Below are positions 14,864-25,334 of a stretch of 64,000 bases of DNA, piece by piece. The translations under genes were made by a program, and so were the position numbers. The DNA is taken from positions 3,388,501 to 3,452,500 of the forward strand of contig NZ_CP109007.1 in NCBI RefSeq assembly GCF_036226665.1. The letters are read 5' to 3'. Position 1 is the stretch's first letter; the number at the start of each line of letters is the position of its first letter. The notes beneath the pieces are model-generated. The model was not told the origin of the DNA. It made no database searches and saw only the letters and a program-made list of their open reading frames with translations. Source of the stretch: Streptomyces sp. NBC_00691 (GTDB lineage Bacteria > Actinomycetota > Actinomycetes > Streptomycetales > Streptomycetaceae).

Positions 14864-16351
14864 GTGAGCGCCAACCGCCCCCAAGTTCTCGGCTCCGCTC
14901 GAACAGGGGAGGCCCCCTTGGCAGCCGTCGTCGTCCTCGCAGCGGGTGAGGGCACCCGCATGAAGTCGAAGACCCCCAAGGTCCTCCACGAGATCGCCGG
15001 GCGCTCGCTCGTCGGGCACGTCGTGTCCGCCGCCCGGGAGTTGGAGCCCGAGCACCTCGTCGTGGTCGTCGGGCACGCCCGCGAGCTGGTGAAGGGGCAC
15101 CTGGAGGAGCACTACGCCGGGACCCGCACCGCCGTCCAGGAGGAGCAGAACGGCACCGGGCACGCCGTGCGGATGGCCCTGGAGGAGCTCGGGCAGACGC
15201 CCGAGGGGACCGTGGTCGTCGTCTGCGGCGACACCCCGCTGCTCTCCGGCGAGACGCTGCGCGCCCTCGCCGACACCCACGCCGCCGACGGCAACGCCGT
15301 CACCGTGCTGAGCGCCGAGGTCCCGGACTCCACCGGGTACGGGCGGATCGTGCGGGACCCGGCGACCGGGGCCGTGACCGAGATCGTGGAGCACAAGGAC
15401 GCCTCCGACGAGCAGCGCGCCATCCGCGAGATCAACTCCGGCGTGTTCGCCTTCGACGGGCAGCTGCTCGCGGACGCCCTCGGCAAGGTCCGCACGGACA
15501 ACAGCCAGGGCGAGGAGTACCTCACCGACGTGCTGAGCATCCTGCGCGAGGCCGGGCACCGTGTCGGCGCCTCCGTGGCCGTCGACCACCGCGAGATCCT
15601 CGGGATCAACAACCGCGTGCAGCTCGCCGAGGCCCGCGCCCTGCTGAACCGGCGGCTGATCGAGGGGGCCATGCTCGCCGGTGTGACCGTGGTCGACCCC
15701 GCGTCCGTCTTCGTGGACGTCACCGTGACCTTCGAGCCCGACGCCGTCCTCCTGCCCGGTACGCAGCTCCTCGGGGCGACGCACATCGGCGAGGACGCCG
15801 TGGTCGGCCCGAACACGCGTCTGAAGGACACCCGCGTCGAGAAGGGCGCCCGGGTGGACAACACCGTCGCCGACTCCGCCGTGATCGGCGAGAGCGCCTC
15901 CGTGGGGCCGTTCGCGTACCTCCGTCCGGGCACGAACCTCGGCCGGAAGTCCAAGGCCGGCACGTACGTCGAGATGAAGAACGCGACGGTCGGCGAGGGC
16001 ACCAAGGTCCCCCATCTGTCGTACGTGGGCGACGCGACGATCGGCGATTACTCGAACATCGGTGCCGCGAGCGTCTTCGTGAACTACGACGGTGAGGCCA
16101 AGCACCACACCACGATCGGATCGCACTGCCGGACCGGTTCGGACAACATGTTTGTGGCTCCCATCACGATCGGGGACGGCGCGTACACCGCCGCCGGGTC
16201 CGTGATCACGAAGGACGTCCCGGCCGGCTCGCTCGCCGTCGCCCGGGGCCAGCAGCGGAATATCGAGGGTTGGGTGGCCCGGAAGCGTCCCGGCAGCGCT
16301 GCCGCTCAGGCCGCTCAGGCCGCCACGGGGGACTCCGCCGGCGAAAGCTGA
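14864..16351 (+). CDS. glmU: Bifunctional GlmU: GlcN-1-P acetyltransferase / UDP-GlcNAc pyrophosphorylase
   Basis: Makes UDP-N-acetylglucosamine for peptidoglycan: acetylates glucosamine-1-phosphate, then couples it to UTP. 495 aa, normal for Streptomyces. The N-terminal uridylyltransferase shows LAAGEGTRMKSKTPKVL; the C-terminal half is a left-handed beta-helix with hexapeptide repeats and the acetyl-CoA region (NIGAASVFVNYDG). The tail after about residue 475 is Ala-rich. GTG 14864 follows GAAGGG at 7 bases. prs follows 121 bases downstream, so the two may be co-transcribed. Confidence 0.96.
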   Translation: MSANRPQVLGSARTGEAPLAAVVVLAAGEGTRMKSKTPKVLHEIAGRSLVGHVVSAARELEPEHLVVVVGHARELVKGHLEEHYAGTRTAVQEEQNGTGHAVRMALEELGQTPEGTVVVVCGDTPLLSGETLRALADTHAADGNAVTVLSAEVPDSTGYGRIVRDPATGAVTEIVEHKDASDEQRAIREINSGVFAFDGQLLADALGKVRTDNSQGEEYLTDVLSILREAGHRVGASVAVDHREILGINNRVQLAEARALLNRRLIEGAMLAGVTVVDPASVFVDVTVTFEPDAVLLPGTQLLGATHIGEDAVVGPNTRLKDTRVEKGARVDNTVADSAVIGESASVGPFAYLRPGTNLGRKSKAGTYVEMKNATVGEGTKVPHLSYVGDATIGDYSNIGAASVFVNYDGEAKHHTTIGSHCRTGSDNMFVAPITIGDGAYTAAGSVITKDVPAGSLAVARGQQRNIEGWVARKRPGSAAAQAAQAATGDSAGES

Positions 16352-16472
16352 CCGGAAACAGGTACGTCGAACTCGGCGTACCGTGATACGTGCACACAAA
16401 TTCGGCTGGCTCGCACACGCGCACGACAGCTCGTGGAACGCGGCCAGACAACACGTCTGAGGAGACAGTGCT

Positions 16473-17447
16473 GTGACCGGGATCAAGACGACCGGCGAGA
16501 AGAAGCTGATGCTCTTCTCCGGCCGCGCCCACCCCGAGCTGGCCGAGGAGGTCGCGCACCAGCTGGGCGTCGGCCTCGTTCCGACCAAGGCGTTCGACTT
16601 CGCCAACGGTGAGATCTACGTCCGCTTCCAGGAGTCGGCCCGTGGCGCGGACTGCTTCCTGATCCAGAGCCACACGGCTCCGATCAACAAGTGGATCATG
16701 GAGCAGCTGATCATGATCGATGCTCTGAAGCGGGCCTCGGCCCGGAGCATCACCGTGATCATCCCGTCGTACGGCTACGCCCGTCAGGACAAGAAGCACC
16801 GCGGCCGTGAGCCGATCTCGGCGCGTCTGGTCGCGGACATGCTCAAGACGGCCGGCGCGGACCGCATCCTGACGGTGGACCTGCACACGGACCAGATCCA
16901 GGGCTTCTTCGACGGCCCGGTGGACCACCTGTCGGCGCTGCCGGTGCTGGCGGACTACGTGGGTGCGAAGGTCGACCGTTCCAAGCTGACGATCGTCTCC
17001 CCGGACGCGGGCCGCGTGCGGGTCGCCGACCGCTGGTGCGACCGGCTGGACGCGCCGCTGGCGATCGTGCACAAGCGCCGTGACAAGGACGTCGCCAACC
17101 AGGTCACCGTGCACGAGGTCGTCGGTGACGTGAAGGGCCGCGTCTGTGTCCTGGTGGACGACATGGTCGACACCGGCGGCACGATCTGCGCCGCCGCCGA
17201 CGCGCTGTTCGCGCACGGCGCGGAGGACGTCATCGTGACGGCCACGCACGGCATCCTCTCGGGCCCCGCCGCGGACCGCCTGAAGAACTCCAAGGTGAGC
17301 GAGTTCGTGTTCACGGACACGCTGCCGGTGCCGGGCGCGCTGGAGCTGGACAAGATCACGGTGCTGTCGATCGCGCCGACGATCGCGCGCGCGGTGCGCG
17401 AGGTGTTCGAGGACGGTTCGGTGACGAGCCTCTTCGAGGAGCACTGA
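16473..17447 (+). CDS. prs: Ribose-phosphate pyrophosphokinase (PRPP synthetase)
   Basis: Converts ribose-5-phosphate and ATP to PRPP for nucleotide, histidine and tryptophan synthesis; cytoplasmic. 324 aa, full length for class I enzymes. Seen: N-terminal SGRAHPELAEEVA and FANGEIYVRF, ATP-binding YGYARQDKKHRGREPISA, and the PRPP-binding loop VDDMVDTGGT. GTG 16473 has GAGGAGA upstream. It is followed by a hairpin terminator. Confidence 0.96.
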   Translation: MTGIKTTGEKKLMLFSGRAHPELAEEVAHQLGVGLVPTKAFDFANGEIYVRFQESARGADCFLIQSHTAPINKWIMEQLIMIDALKRASARSITVIIPSYGYARQDKKHRGREPISARLVADMLKTAGADRILTVDLHTDQIQGFFDGPVDHLSALPVLADYVGAKVDRSKLTIVSPDAGRVRVADRWCDRLDAPLAIVHKRRDKDVANQVTVHEVVGDVKGRVCVLVDDMVDTGGTICAAADALFAHGAEDVIVTATHGILSGPAADRLKNSKVSEFVFTDTLPVPGALELDKITVLSIAPTIARAVREVFEDGSVTSLFEEH

Positions 17448-17469
17448 GCCGTAGCCGCTCGGTAGGCAC

Positions 17470-17502
17470 GAGGGCCGTTCCCCGTTCGGGGGAGCGGCCC
17501 TC
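17470..17502 (+). terminator. Hairpin terminator after prs
   Basis: 14-bp stem with one G-T wobble (GAGGGCCGTTCCCC / GGGGAGCGGCCCTC) and a 5-base loop, 22 bases beyond the prs stop. A promoter for rplY should lie in the following 200 bases; I cannot place it confidently. Confidence 0.8.
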
Positions 17503-17708
17503 CGCCGTGTTCCGGGGGTTTCGGTGATCGAATTGGGTGGTAGGGCGGTGGGCCGGTAGACTGCCGGAGTTGCTCGGCGAGGGAGGCCGTACCCGTACGT
17601 CTGTACAGGGTCACGGCGGTCCGTTATCGACGCGCTCTTCGTAGCAGGCCATCGCCAGTCGTGGCCGGGTGACCACATTTGTCGTCACCTTTCTACGAGG
17701 AGTGCACC

Positions 17709-18296
17709 ATGTCCGAGGTCAAGCTCGCCGCTGCCGTCCGTACCGAGTTCGGCAAGGGCGCCGCCCGTGCGATCCGCCGCGCCAGCCAGGTTCCCGCCGT
17801 CGTCTACGGCCACGGCTCGGAGCCGTCGCACGTGACCCTTCCGGCCCACGAGCTGGCCCTGGCGCTGCGCACGCCGAACGTCCTGCTCTCCCTGGACGTC
17901 GACGGCAAGAACGAGCTGGCGATCCCGAAGGCCGTCCAGCGTGACGCCATCAAGGGCTACCTCGTCCACGTCGACCTGCTGCTCGTCAAGCGCGGCGAGA
18001 AGGTCACCGTCGAGATCCCGGTCCAGGCCGAGGGCGAGCTCGCCGCCGGTGGCAACCTGCTCGAGCACGTGCTGAGCACCCTCTCCATCGAGGCCGAGGC
18101 CACCCACCTCCCCGAGTCCGTCACGGTGTCCGTGGAGGGCCTGGAGGCCGGTTCCTCCGTCCTCGCCAAGGACATCACCCTCCCCAAGGGCTCGACCCTG
18201 GTGACCGACGCGGACGCCGTCGTCCTCCAGGTCCTGGCCGCGCAGGCCGAGGAGCCGGCCGCCGAGGCCGAGGTCACCGAGGGCGACGAGGCCTGA
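17709..18296 (+). CDS. rplY: 50S ribosomal protein L25/general stress protein Ctc
   Basis: Binds 5S rRNA in the large ribosomal subunit. 195 aa, the long TL5/Ctc form: N-terminal L25 domain (VRTEFGKGAARAIRRASQVPAVVYGHG) with the RNA-binding basic stretch, then a beta C-terminal domain (VEIPVQAEGE) and an acidic Glu/Ala tail. ATG 17709 follows ACGAGGAG. pth follows beyond a strong terminator. Confidence 0.95.
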   Translation: MSEVKLAAAVRTEFGKGAARAIRRASQVPAVVYGHGSEPSHVTLPAHELALALRTPNVLLSLDVDGKNELAIPKAVQRDAIKGYLVHVDLLLVKRGEKVTVEIPVQAEGELAAGGNLLEHVLSTLSIEAEATHLPESVTVSVEGLEAGSSVLAKDITLPKGSTLVTDADAVVLQVLAAQAEEPAAEAEVTEGDEA

Positions 18297-18319
18297 GCCG
18301 TAGGCTCTGCTTGACGTGA

Positions 18320-18357
18320 CGGGGTGACGGGCCGCACGGCCCGTCACCCCGTTTTTT
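18320..18357 (+). terminator. Intrinsic terminator with T-run between rplY and pth
   Basis: 14-bp perfect stem (CGGGGTGACGGGCC / GGCCCGTCACCCCG), 4-base loop, followed directly by six Ts. A canonical U-tract is uncommon in Streptomyces. It lies only about 40 bases before the pth start, so pth either has a very short independent promoter/leader or is fed by read-through. Confidence 0.92.
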
Positions 18358-18395
18358 CGTATGTGGACGTATCTGGACGAGGAGACCCGACGCAG

Positions 18396-18992
18396 ATGAC
18401 CGACGACGCGAACGCGCCCTGGCTGATCGTCGGCCTCGGCAACCCCGGGCCCGAGTACGCGGCCAACCGGCACAACATCGGGTTCATGGTGGTGGACCTG
18501 CTCGCCGACCGGATGCGGGGCTCGTTCAAGCGGGCCGGGAAGGCTCAGGCGCAGGTCGTCGAGGGCCGGTTGGGCCCGCCGGGACCGGCGAGCCGTCGGG
18601 TGGTGCTCGCGAAGCCGATGTCGTACATGAACCTGTCGGGTGGCCCGGTGACGGCGCTGCGCGACTTCTACAAGGTGCCGACGGCGCGGATCGTGGCGGT
18701 CCACGACGAGCTGGACGTCGACTACGGGGTGCTGCGGCTGAAGATCGGTGGCGGCGACAACGGGCACAACGGTCTGAAGTCGATGACGAAGTCGATGGGC
18801 GCGGAGTACCACCGGGTGCGGTGCGGGATCGGCCGTCCGCCGGGCCGGATGCAGGTGGCGGACTTCGTTCTGAAGGACTTCTCGTCGGCGGAGCGCAAGG
18901 ATCTGGACTGGTTCGTGGACCGGGCGGCGGACTCGGTGGAGTGCCTGGTGGCGGAGGGTCTGGAGCGGGCGCAGTCCGCCTATAACTCCTGA
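18396..18992 (+). CDS. pth: Peptidyl-tRNA hydrolase
   Basis: Cleaves peptidyl-tRNA released during translation, recycling tRNA. 198 aa. Visible active-site elements: [12 protein letters not shown] at the N-terminus, the catalytic His in NRHNIGF, Asn in SYMNLSG, Asp in VHDELD, and [12 protein letters not shown] 18396 has GAGGAGA. It follows rplY, the usual actinobacterial order. Confidence 0.96.
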   Translation: MTDDANAPWLIVGLGNPGPEYAANRHNIGFMVVDLLADRMRGSFKRAGKAQAQVVEGRLGPPGPASRRVVLAKPMSYMNLSGGPVTALRDFYKVPTARIVAVHDELDVDYGVLRLKIGGGDNGHNGLKSMTKSMGAEYHRVRCGIGRPPGRMQVADFVLKDFSSAERKDLDWFVDRAADSVECLVAEGLERAQSAYNS

Positions 18993-19034
18993 GGCCGGCG
19001 GGACACTCGCGGTACGACTGTACGATCGCGGGTC

Positions 19035-19478
19035 ATGACGCACGTCCGTAACGCCGCCATGGCCCTGGTCGCCCTCCTTCTCGTGGTCGCGGGCGCCTGG
19101 GCCTCCTGGAACTCGGCCCAGCACGTCCTGCTCGCCAAGGGGCGGGAGCACGGCACGCTGACGGTCACCGGCTGCACCGACGACACGTGCAGCGGCCGCT
19201 ACACCCCGGAGGACGCCTCCTCGACCCGCCGGACGCTGACGATCGCGCGTTCGGTGGCGGCGGAGCGGGGCGTGACGATCCCGGTGGTGGTGAAGCCGGG
19301 CACGGACGAGGGCGTACGGACGGGCTGGGGCGGCGGTCTGCACGCGTGGCTGCCGCTGGGCGGGGCGCTGCTGCTCGCGGCGCCGCTGATCGGTGGCGGG
19401 CTGCGGCTGCCGAGGACGGCGTGGTCGGCGGCGGGGGCGGGCGCGGCGCTGCTCGTGGCGGCGTTCTTCGCGCTCTGA
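19035..19478 (+). CDS. Small membrane protein, unknown function
   Basis: 147 aa, not recognised as a named family. One N-terminal hydrophobic helix (residues 8-25), an extracytoplasmic loop with a Cys pair (GCTDDTCSG) and dibasic SSTRRT, then two C-terminal hydrophobic helices separated by a short loop (about 105-125 and 130-147). Likely a 3-TM envelope protein. Small interval after pth on the same strand. Confidence 0.7.
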   Translation: MTHVRNAAMALVALLLVVAGAWASWNSAQHVLLAKGREHGTLTVTGCTDDTCSGRYTPEDASSTRRTLTIARSVAAERGVTIPVVVKPGTDEGVRTGWGGGLHAWLPLGGALLLAAPLIGGGLRLPRTAWSAAGAGAALLVAAFFAL

Positions 19479-19613
19479 GGGCGATGACCCGATTCCACCG
19501 GTTCCTGGCGTGATCGTTATGGGGCACTGAGGTAGGGCCGGCATGAGGCGAGGGATAGTCTGCCCTCCTGCCACCCCCCACGGCATCCCTCACCCGAAGA
19601 TGGACGACTGCAC

Positions 19614-20423
19614 ATGCGACGTTCTCTCATACCCGCCGCCGTTCTTGTCGCGGCGATGGCAGGTCCCCTCGTTCTGGCCCCGGTGGCCGTCGCGTCGGAG
19701 GCCCCCCAGCCCAAGCCGCTGCCGCTGCACCAGATCAAGGACCTTCCCCTGACCGCCGGGGAGTTCGGCGAGAAGGGCGACTGCCCGACCGTGCCGGCCG
19801 GCAAGGACGGCTGGCACTTCGTGCTGCCGGGCAGCGGCAAGGGCGACTCCGCCGTCTTCACCAAGCTGACGGTGGAGTTCCAGCCGGGTGGCGTCCAGAC
19901 CATCACGGCCTTCGGCCCGCCGAGCGACAAGCACGCCTACGTGAGCTCCGAGCCGGGCGCCAAGCTGATCGCCGCCTCGGCGGAGGTCTCCGCCCCGGTC
20001 AAGCAGGGCTGGTTCAACCTGTCCCACACCTGCCCGGCCACCCCCGTCTCCGAGACCACGCCTCCCGTCACGGAGACGCCCGGCACGGAGACCCCCGGTA
20101 CCGAGACTCCCGGCACGGAGACCCCCGGTACCGAGACCCCGGGCACGGAGACCCCCGGTACCGAGAGCCCCGCTCCGTCGGAGACCGTCCCGGGTTCCTC
20201 GGAGACCCCCGGCGCCTCCGAGACCCCCGGTGGCACCGAGTCGCCGTCCGCGTCCGGGACCACCCCCGGCAGCGGTGGCACGGGCAGCACCGGCAGTACC
20301 GGTGGTGACCTCGCCGAGACCGGCTCCAGCGCCCCCGTCGGCGTGCTCGCCGCCGTCGCCGTGGCCCTCGCGGGTGCCGGCGCGTTCCTGGTGACCCGGC
20401 GTCGCAAGGCCCAGCAGCACTAG
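19614..20423 (+). CDS. Sortase-anchored surface protein (LAETG) with Thr/Pro/Glu repeats
   Basis: 269-aa secreted wall protein. Signal peptide about 1-28 (MRRS, hydrophobic, VAVASEA). A beta-rich N-terminal domain to about 145 holds one Cys pair (GDCPT and HTCPA). Then comes a stalk of ETPGT repeats, Ser/Thr/Gly linkers, and a C-terminal sorting signal: LAETG, hydrophobic helix, RRRK tail. LAxTG is the substrate motif of actinobacterial class E sortases. No sortase gene is in the window. The surface role is inferred; the head domain is unrecognised. Confidence 0.85.
   Translation: MRRSLIPAAVLVAAMAGPLVLAPVAVASEAPQPKPLPLHQIKDLPLTAGEFGEKGDCPTVPAGKDGWHFVLPGSGKGDSAVFTKLTVEFQPGGVQTITAFGPPSDKHAYVSSEPGAKLIAASAEVSAPVKQGWFNLSHTCPATPVSETTPPVTETPGTETPGTETPGTETPGTETPGTETPGTESPAPSETVPGSSETPGASETPGGTESPSASGTTPGSGGTGSTGSTGGDLAETGSSAPVGVLAAVAVALAGAGAFLVTRRRKAQQH
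20070..20165 (+). repeat. Tandem 15-bp repeat encoding ETPGT stalk
   Basis: About six copies of an imperfect 15-bp unit (GAGACCCCCGGTACC-like) giving the pentapeptide ETPGT in the surface protein. Alternation of two synonymous variants (GGCACG and GGTACC) suggests duplication as 30-bp doublets. A likely length-variable site. Confidence 0.8.
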
Positions 20424-20446
20424 GCGGTACCGGCGTACCCCGTCGT

Positions 20447-20486
20447 GAAGGTGCCCCCGTGGAGGAATCTCCACGGGGGCACCTTC
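20447..20486. terminator. Bidirectional hairpin terminator between surface-protein gene and ppc
   Basis: Perfect 18-bp inverted repeat (GAAGGTGCCCCCGTGGAG and its complement) with loop GAAT, between two convergent genes. It can serve both strands. Confidence 0.88.
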
Positions 20487-20503
20487 CTGCGTGCGGCAGG
20501 GCG

Positions 20504-23233
<2,730 letters not shown>

Positions 23234-23386
23234 AGGTGCGGCTCCTTGCAGTGTTTGAGCACGTCTGGAGGGGTTCTGGAGGCTTGCGGACCGCGCTGTC
23301 CGACGCACCCAGGATAGGTGTCCACATTGTGGTCGGAGGGCAGGGCCCTCTTGTGCCCCCTTGCCGCGCGCCACGGCGCTGCCATA

Positions 23387-23418
23387 CTTACGACGCCGTA
23401 GGTTACGGAAGCGTAGCC
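23387..23418. promoter_or_regulatory. Two tandem TACG-N4-CGTA operators in the ppc/desaturase divergent region
   Basis: TACG-ACGC-CGTA (23389-23400) and TACG-GAAG-CGTA (23404-23415) lie 15 bases apart, the second extended by GG/CC. They sit about 70 bases upstream of the desaturase-tetR operon. A likely binding site for the TetR-family regulator encoded in that operon (inference from position and dyad symmetry). Confidence 0.6.
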
Positions 23419-23482
23419 TCGTGCTCTTTTCATACCGTTCCGCTCTCTTTCATCCTCATCCCTTCATCCCCATGGGACACCT

Positions 23483-24454
23483 ATGACCACCAGCCCTGAG
23501 TTGCTCGAAACCGAACAGGACCCCCTGCCCTCCGGCACGCTCGGCGGGGACAAGAAGCGATCGATCGAGCAGATCACGCTGCTGCTGTTCATCACGGTGC
23601 CCTTCATCGCCCTGATCGCGGCGGTACCGCTGGCCTGGAGCTGGGGCGGCGTGTCGTGGCTCGATCTGGGGCTGATGGTGGCGATGTACTACATCGGCTG
23701 CCACGGCATCACGATCGGCTACCACCGTTACTTCACCCATGGTTCGTTCAAGGCCAAGCGGCCGCTGCGGATCGCGCTCGCGATCATGGGTTCGCTGGCG
23801 GTGGAGGGTCCGCTGGTGCGCTGGGTGGCGGACCACCGCAAGCACCACAAGTTCTCGGACGCGGAGGGCGACCCGCACTCGCCGTGGCGTTTCGGCGAGA
23901 CGGTGCCGGCCCTGATGAAGGGCCTGTGGTGGGCGCACATCGGCTGGATGTTCGACGAGGAGCGGACGCCGCAGGCGAAGTACGCGCCCGATCTGATCAA
24001 GGACCCGGCGATCCGGCGGATCTCCCGTGACTTCATCTTCTGGACGATGCTGTCGCTCGCGATCCCGCCGGTGGTGGGCGGTCTGGTGACGATGTCCTGG
24101 TGGGGCGCGTTCACCGCGTTCTTCTGGGGCTCGCTGGTGCGGGTCGCGCTGCTGCACCACGTGACCTGGTCGATCAACTCGATCTGTCACGCGGTGGGCA
24201 AGCGTCCGTTCAAGTCGCGGGACCGTTCGGGCAACGTGTGGTGGCTGGCGGTGCTGTCCTGCGGGGAGTCCTGGCACAACCTGCACCACGCGGACCCGAC
24301 GTCGGCGCGGCACGGGGTGCTGCGCGGCCAGGTCGACTCCAGCGCGCGGCTGATCCGCTGGTTCGAGCAGGCGGGCTGGGCGTACGACGTGCGCTGGCCG
24401 GCGAAGGAACGCGTCGAAGCCCGCCGCCAGAGCGCGCCCGCAGACGCGGCATGA
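23483..24454 (+). CDS. Acyl-CoA/fatty-acid delta-9 desaturase (membrane di-iron)
   Basis: Introduces a double bond in membrane acyl chains. 323 aa, integral membrane. The three histidine boxes of stearoyl-CoA-type desaturases are present: HRYFTH (first), HRKHHKFSD (second, HxxHH), HNLHH (third). Hydrophobic pairs flank them. ATG 23483. It overlaps the TetR gene by 4 bp (ATGA), so the regulator is co-translated. No ferredoxin or reductase gene is adjacent, so electrons must come from elsewhere. Confidence 0.93.
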   Translation: MTTSPELLETEQDPLPSGTLGGDKKRSIEQITLLLFITVPFIALIAAVPLAWSWGGVSWLDLGLMVAMYYIGCHGITIGYHRYFTHGSFKAKRPLRIALAIMGSLAVEGPLVRWVADHRKHHKFSDAEGDPHSPWRFGETVPALMKGLWWAHIGWMFDEERTPQAKYAPDLIKDPAIRRISRDFIFWTMLSLAIPPVVGGLVTMSWWGAFTAFFWGSLVRVALLHHVTWSINSICHAVGKRPFKSRDRSGNVWWLAVLSCGESWHNLHHADPTSARHGVLRGQVDSSARLIRWFEQAGWAYDVRWPAKERVEARRQSAPADAA

Positions 24455-25137
24455 TGGAAGACGTGGCGATCGACGGCAGGACCAGTGGCACCGGCAGCGG
24501 CGAGCAGAAGCCCCGGCGGGGCCGCCGGGTGCGGATGACGGGCGCGGAGCGCCGGGAGCAGCTGCTGGACATCGGCCGGACGCTCTTCGCCGAGAAGGGC
24601 TTCGAGGGCACGTCGGTGGAGGAGATCGCGGCGAAGGCCGGGGTGTCCAAGCCGGTGGTGTACGAGCACTTCGGCGGGAAGGAGGGGCTGTACGCGGTCG
24701 TGGTGGACCGGGAGATGCGCCAGCTCCTCGACGGGGTGACGGGCGCGCTGACGGCGGGGCATCCGCGGGAGCTCCTGGAGCAGGCGGCGTTCGCGCTGCT
24801 CGACTACATCGAGAACTACACGGACGGTTTCCGGATTCTCGTACGGGACTCCCCGGTGGCTCAGTCGACGGGCACGTTCGCGTCGCTGATCAGTGACATC
24901 GCGACGCAGGTGGAGGACATCCTGGGTCTGGAGTTCAAGGCCCGGGGCTTCGACCCTAAGCTGGCGCCGCTGTACGCGCAGGCGCTGGTGGGCAGCGTGG
25001 CGCTGACGGGTCAGTGGTGGCTGGACGTCCGCAAGCCGAAGAAGGCGGAGGTCGCGGCGCATCTGGTGAATCTGGCGTGGCACGGCTTGGACGGCCTGGA
25101 GCCGAAGCCGGGGTTGATAGGGCGCCGCAAGAGCTGA
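24451..25137 (+). CDS. TetR-family regulator of the desaturase operon
   Basis: 228 aa. N-terminal basic tail, then a TetR HTH at about 28-80 (REQLLDIGRTLFAEKGF ... VSKPVVYEHFGGKEGLY). The C-terminal ligand domain is all-helical. The ATG at 24451 overlaps the desaturase stop; 24454 or GTG 24463 are alternatives. Best guess: autoregulating repressor responding to acyl-CoA or fatty-acid state through the tandem TACG dyads upstream of the desaturase (inference). Confidence 0.88.
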   Translation: MMEDVAIDGRTSGTGSGEQKPRRGRRVRMTGAERREQLLDIGRTLFAEKGFEGTSVEEIAAKAGVSKPVVYEHFGGKEGLYAVVVDREMRQLLDGVTGALTAGHPRELLEQAAFALLDYIENYTDGFRILVRDSPVAQSTGTFASLISDIATQVEDILGLEFKARGFDPKLAPLYAQALVGSVALTGQWWLDVRKPKKAEVAAHLVNLAWHGLDGLEPKPGLIGRRKS

Positions 25138-25145
25138 TGCCCGGA

Positions 25146-25176
25146 GGGTCCGGACCCGGCAGCCGGGCCCGGTCCG
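25146..25176 (+). terminator. Probable terminator after the TetR gene
   Basis: Imperfect inverted repeat of 12 pairs in 14 (GGTCCGGACCCGGC / GCCGGGCCCGGTCC) shortly past the tetR stop, on the same strand. Confidence 0.6.
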
Positions 25177-25195
25177 CGGTTGCCGGGATATCTCG

Positions 25196-25334
25196 TTGAA
25201 GAGGTGTCGGACCCGGAAGATATGCTCCCCCCATCCGGAGCGGCGTTCGCCCTTCGTACGCGCTTTCTATCGTACGAACGCGTCGCGAACCCTCGTTCCG
25301 GGCCATCGACACTCTGATCCCTGGGGGGGATCTC
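25196..25334 (+). promoter_or_regulatory. Promoter and conserved leader of the first FG-GAP gene
   Basis: TTGAAG (25196-25201) and TATGCT (25221-25226) make a plausible -35/-10 pair with a 19-base spacer. The following leader shares several blocks with the leader of the downstream paralog: TATGCTCCC, GTTCGCCCTTCG, GCGCTTTCT, CGTACG and TGATCCCTGGGGGGGA. The last includes the ribosome site of the TTG start. Conservation outside coding sequence suggests a shared regulatory role. Confidence 0.55.
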
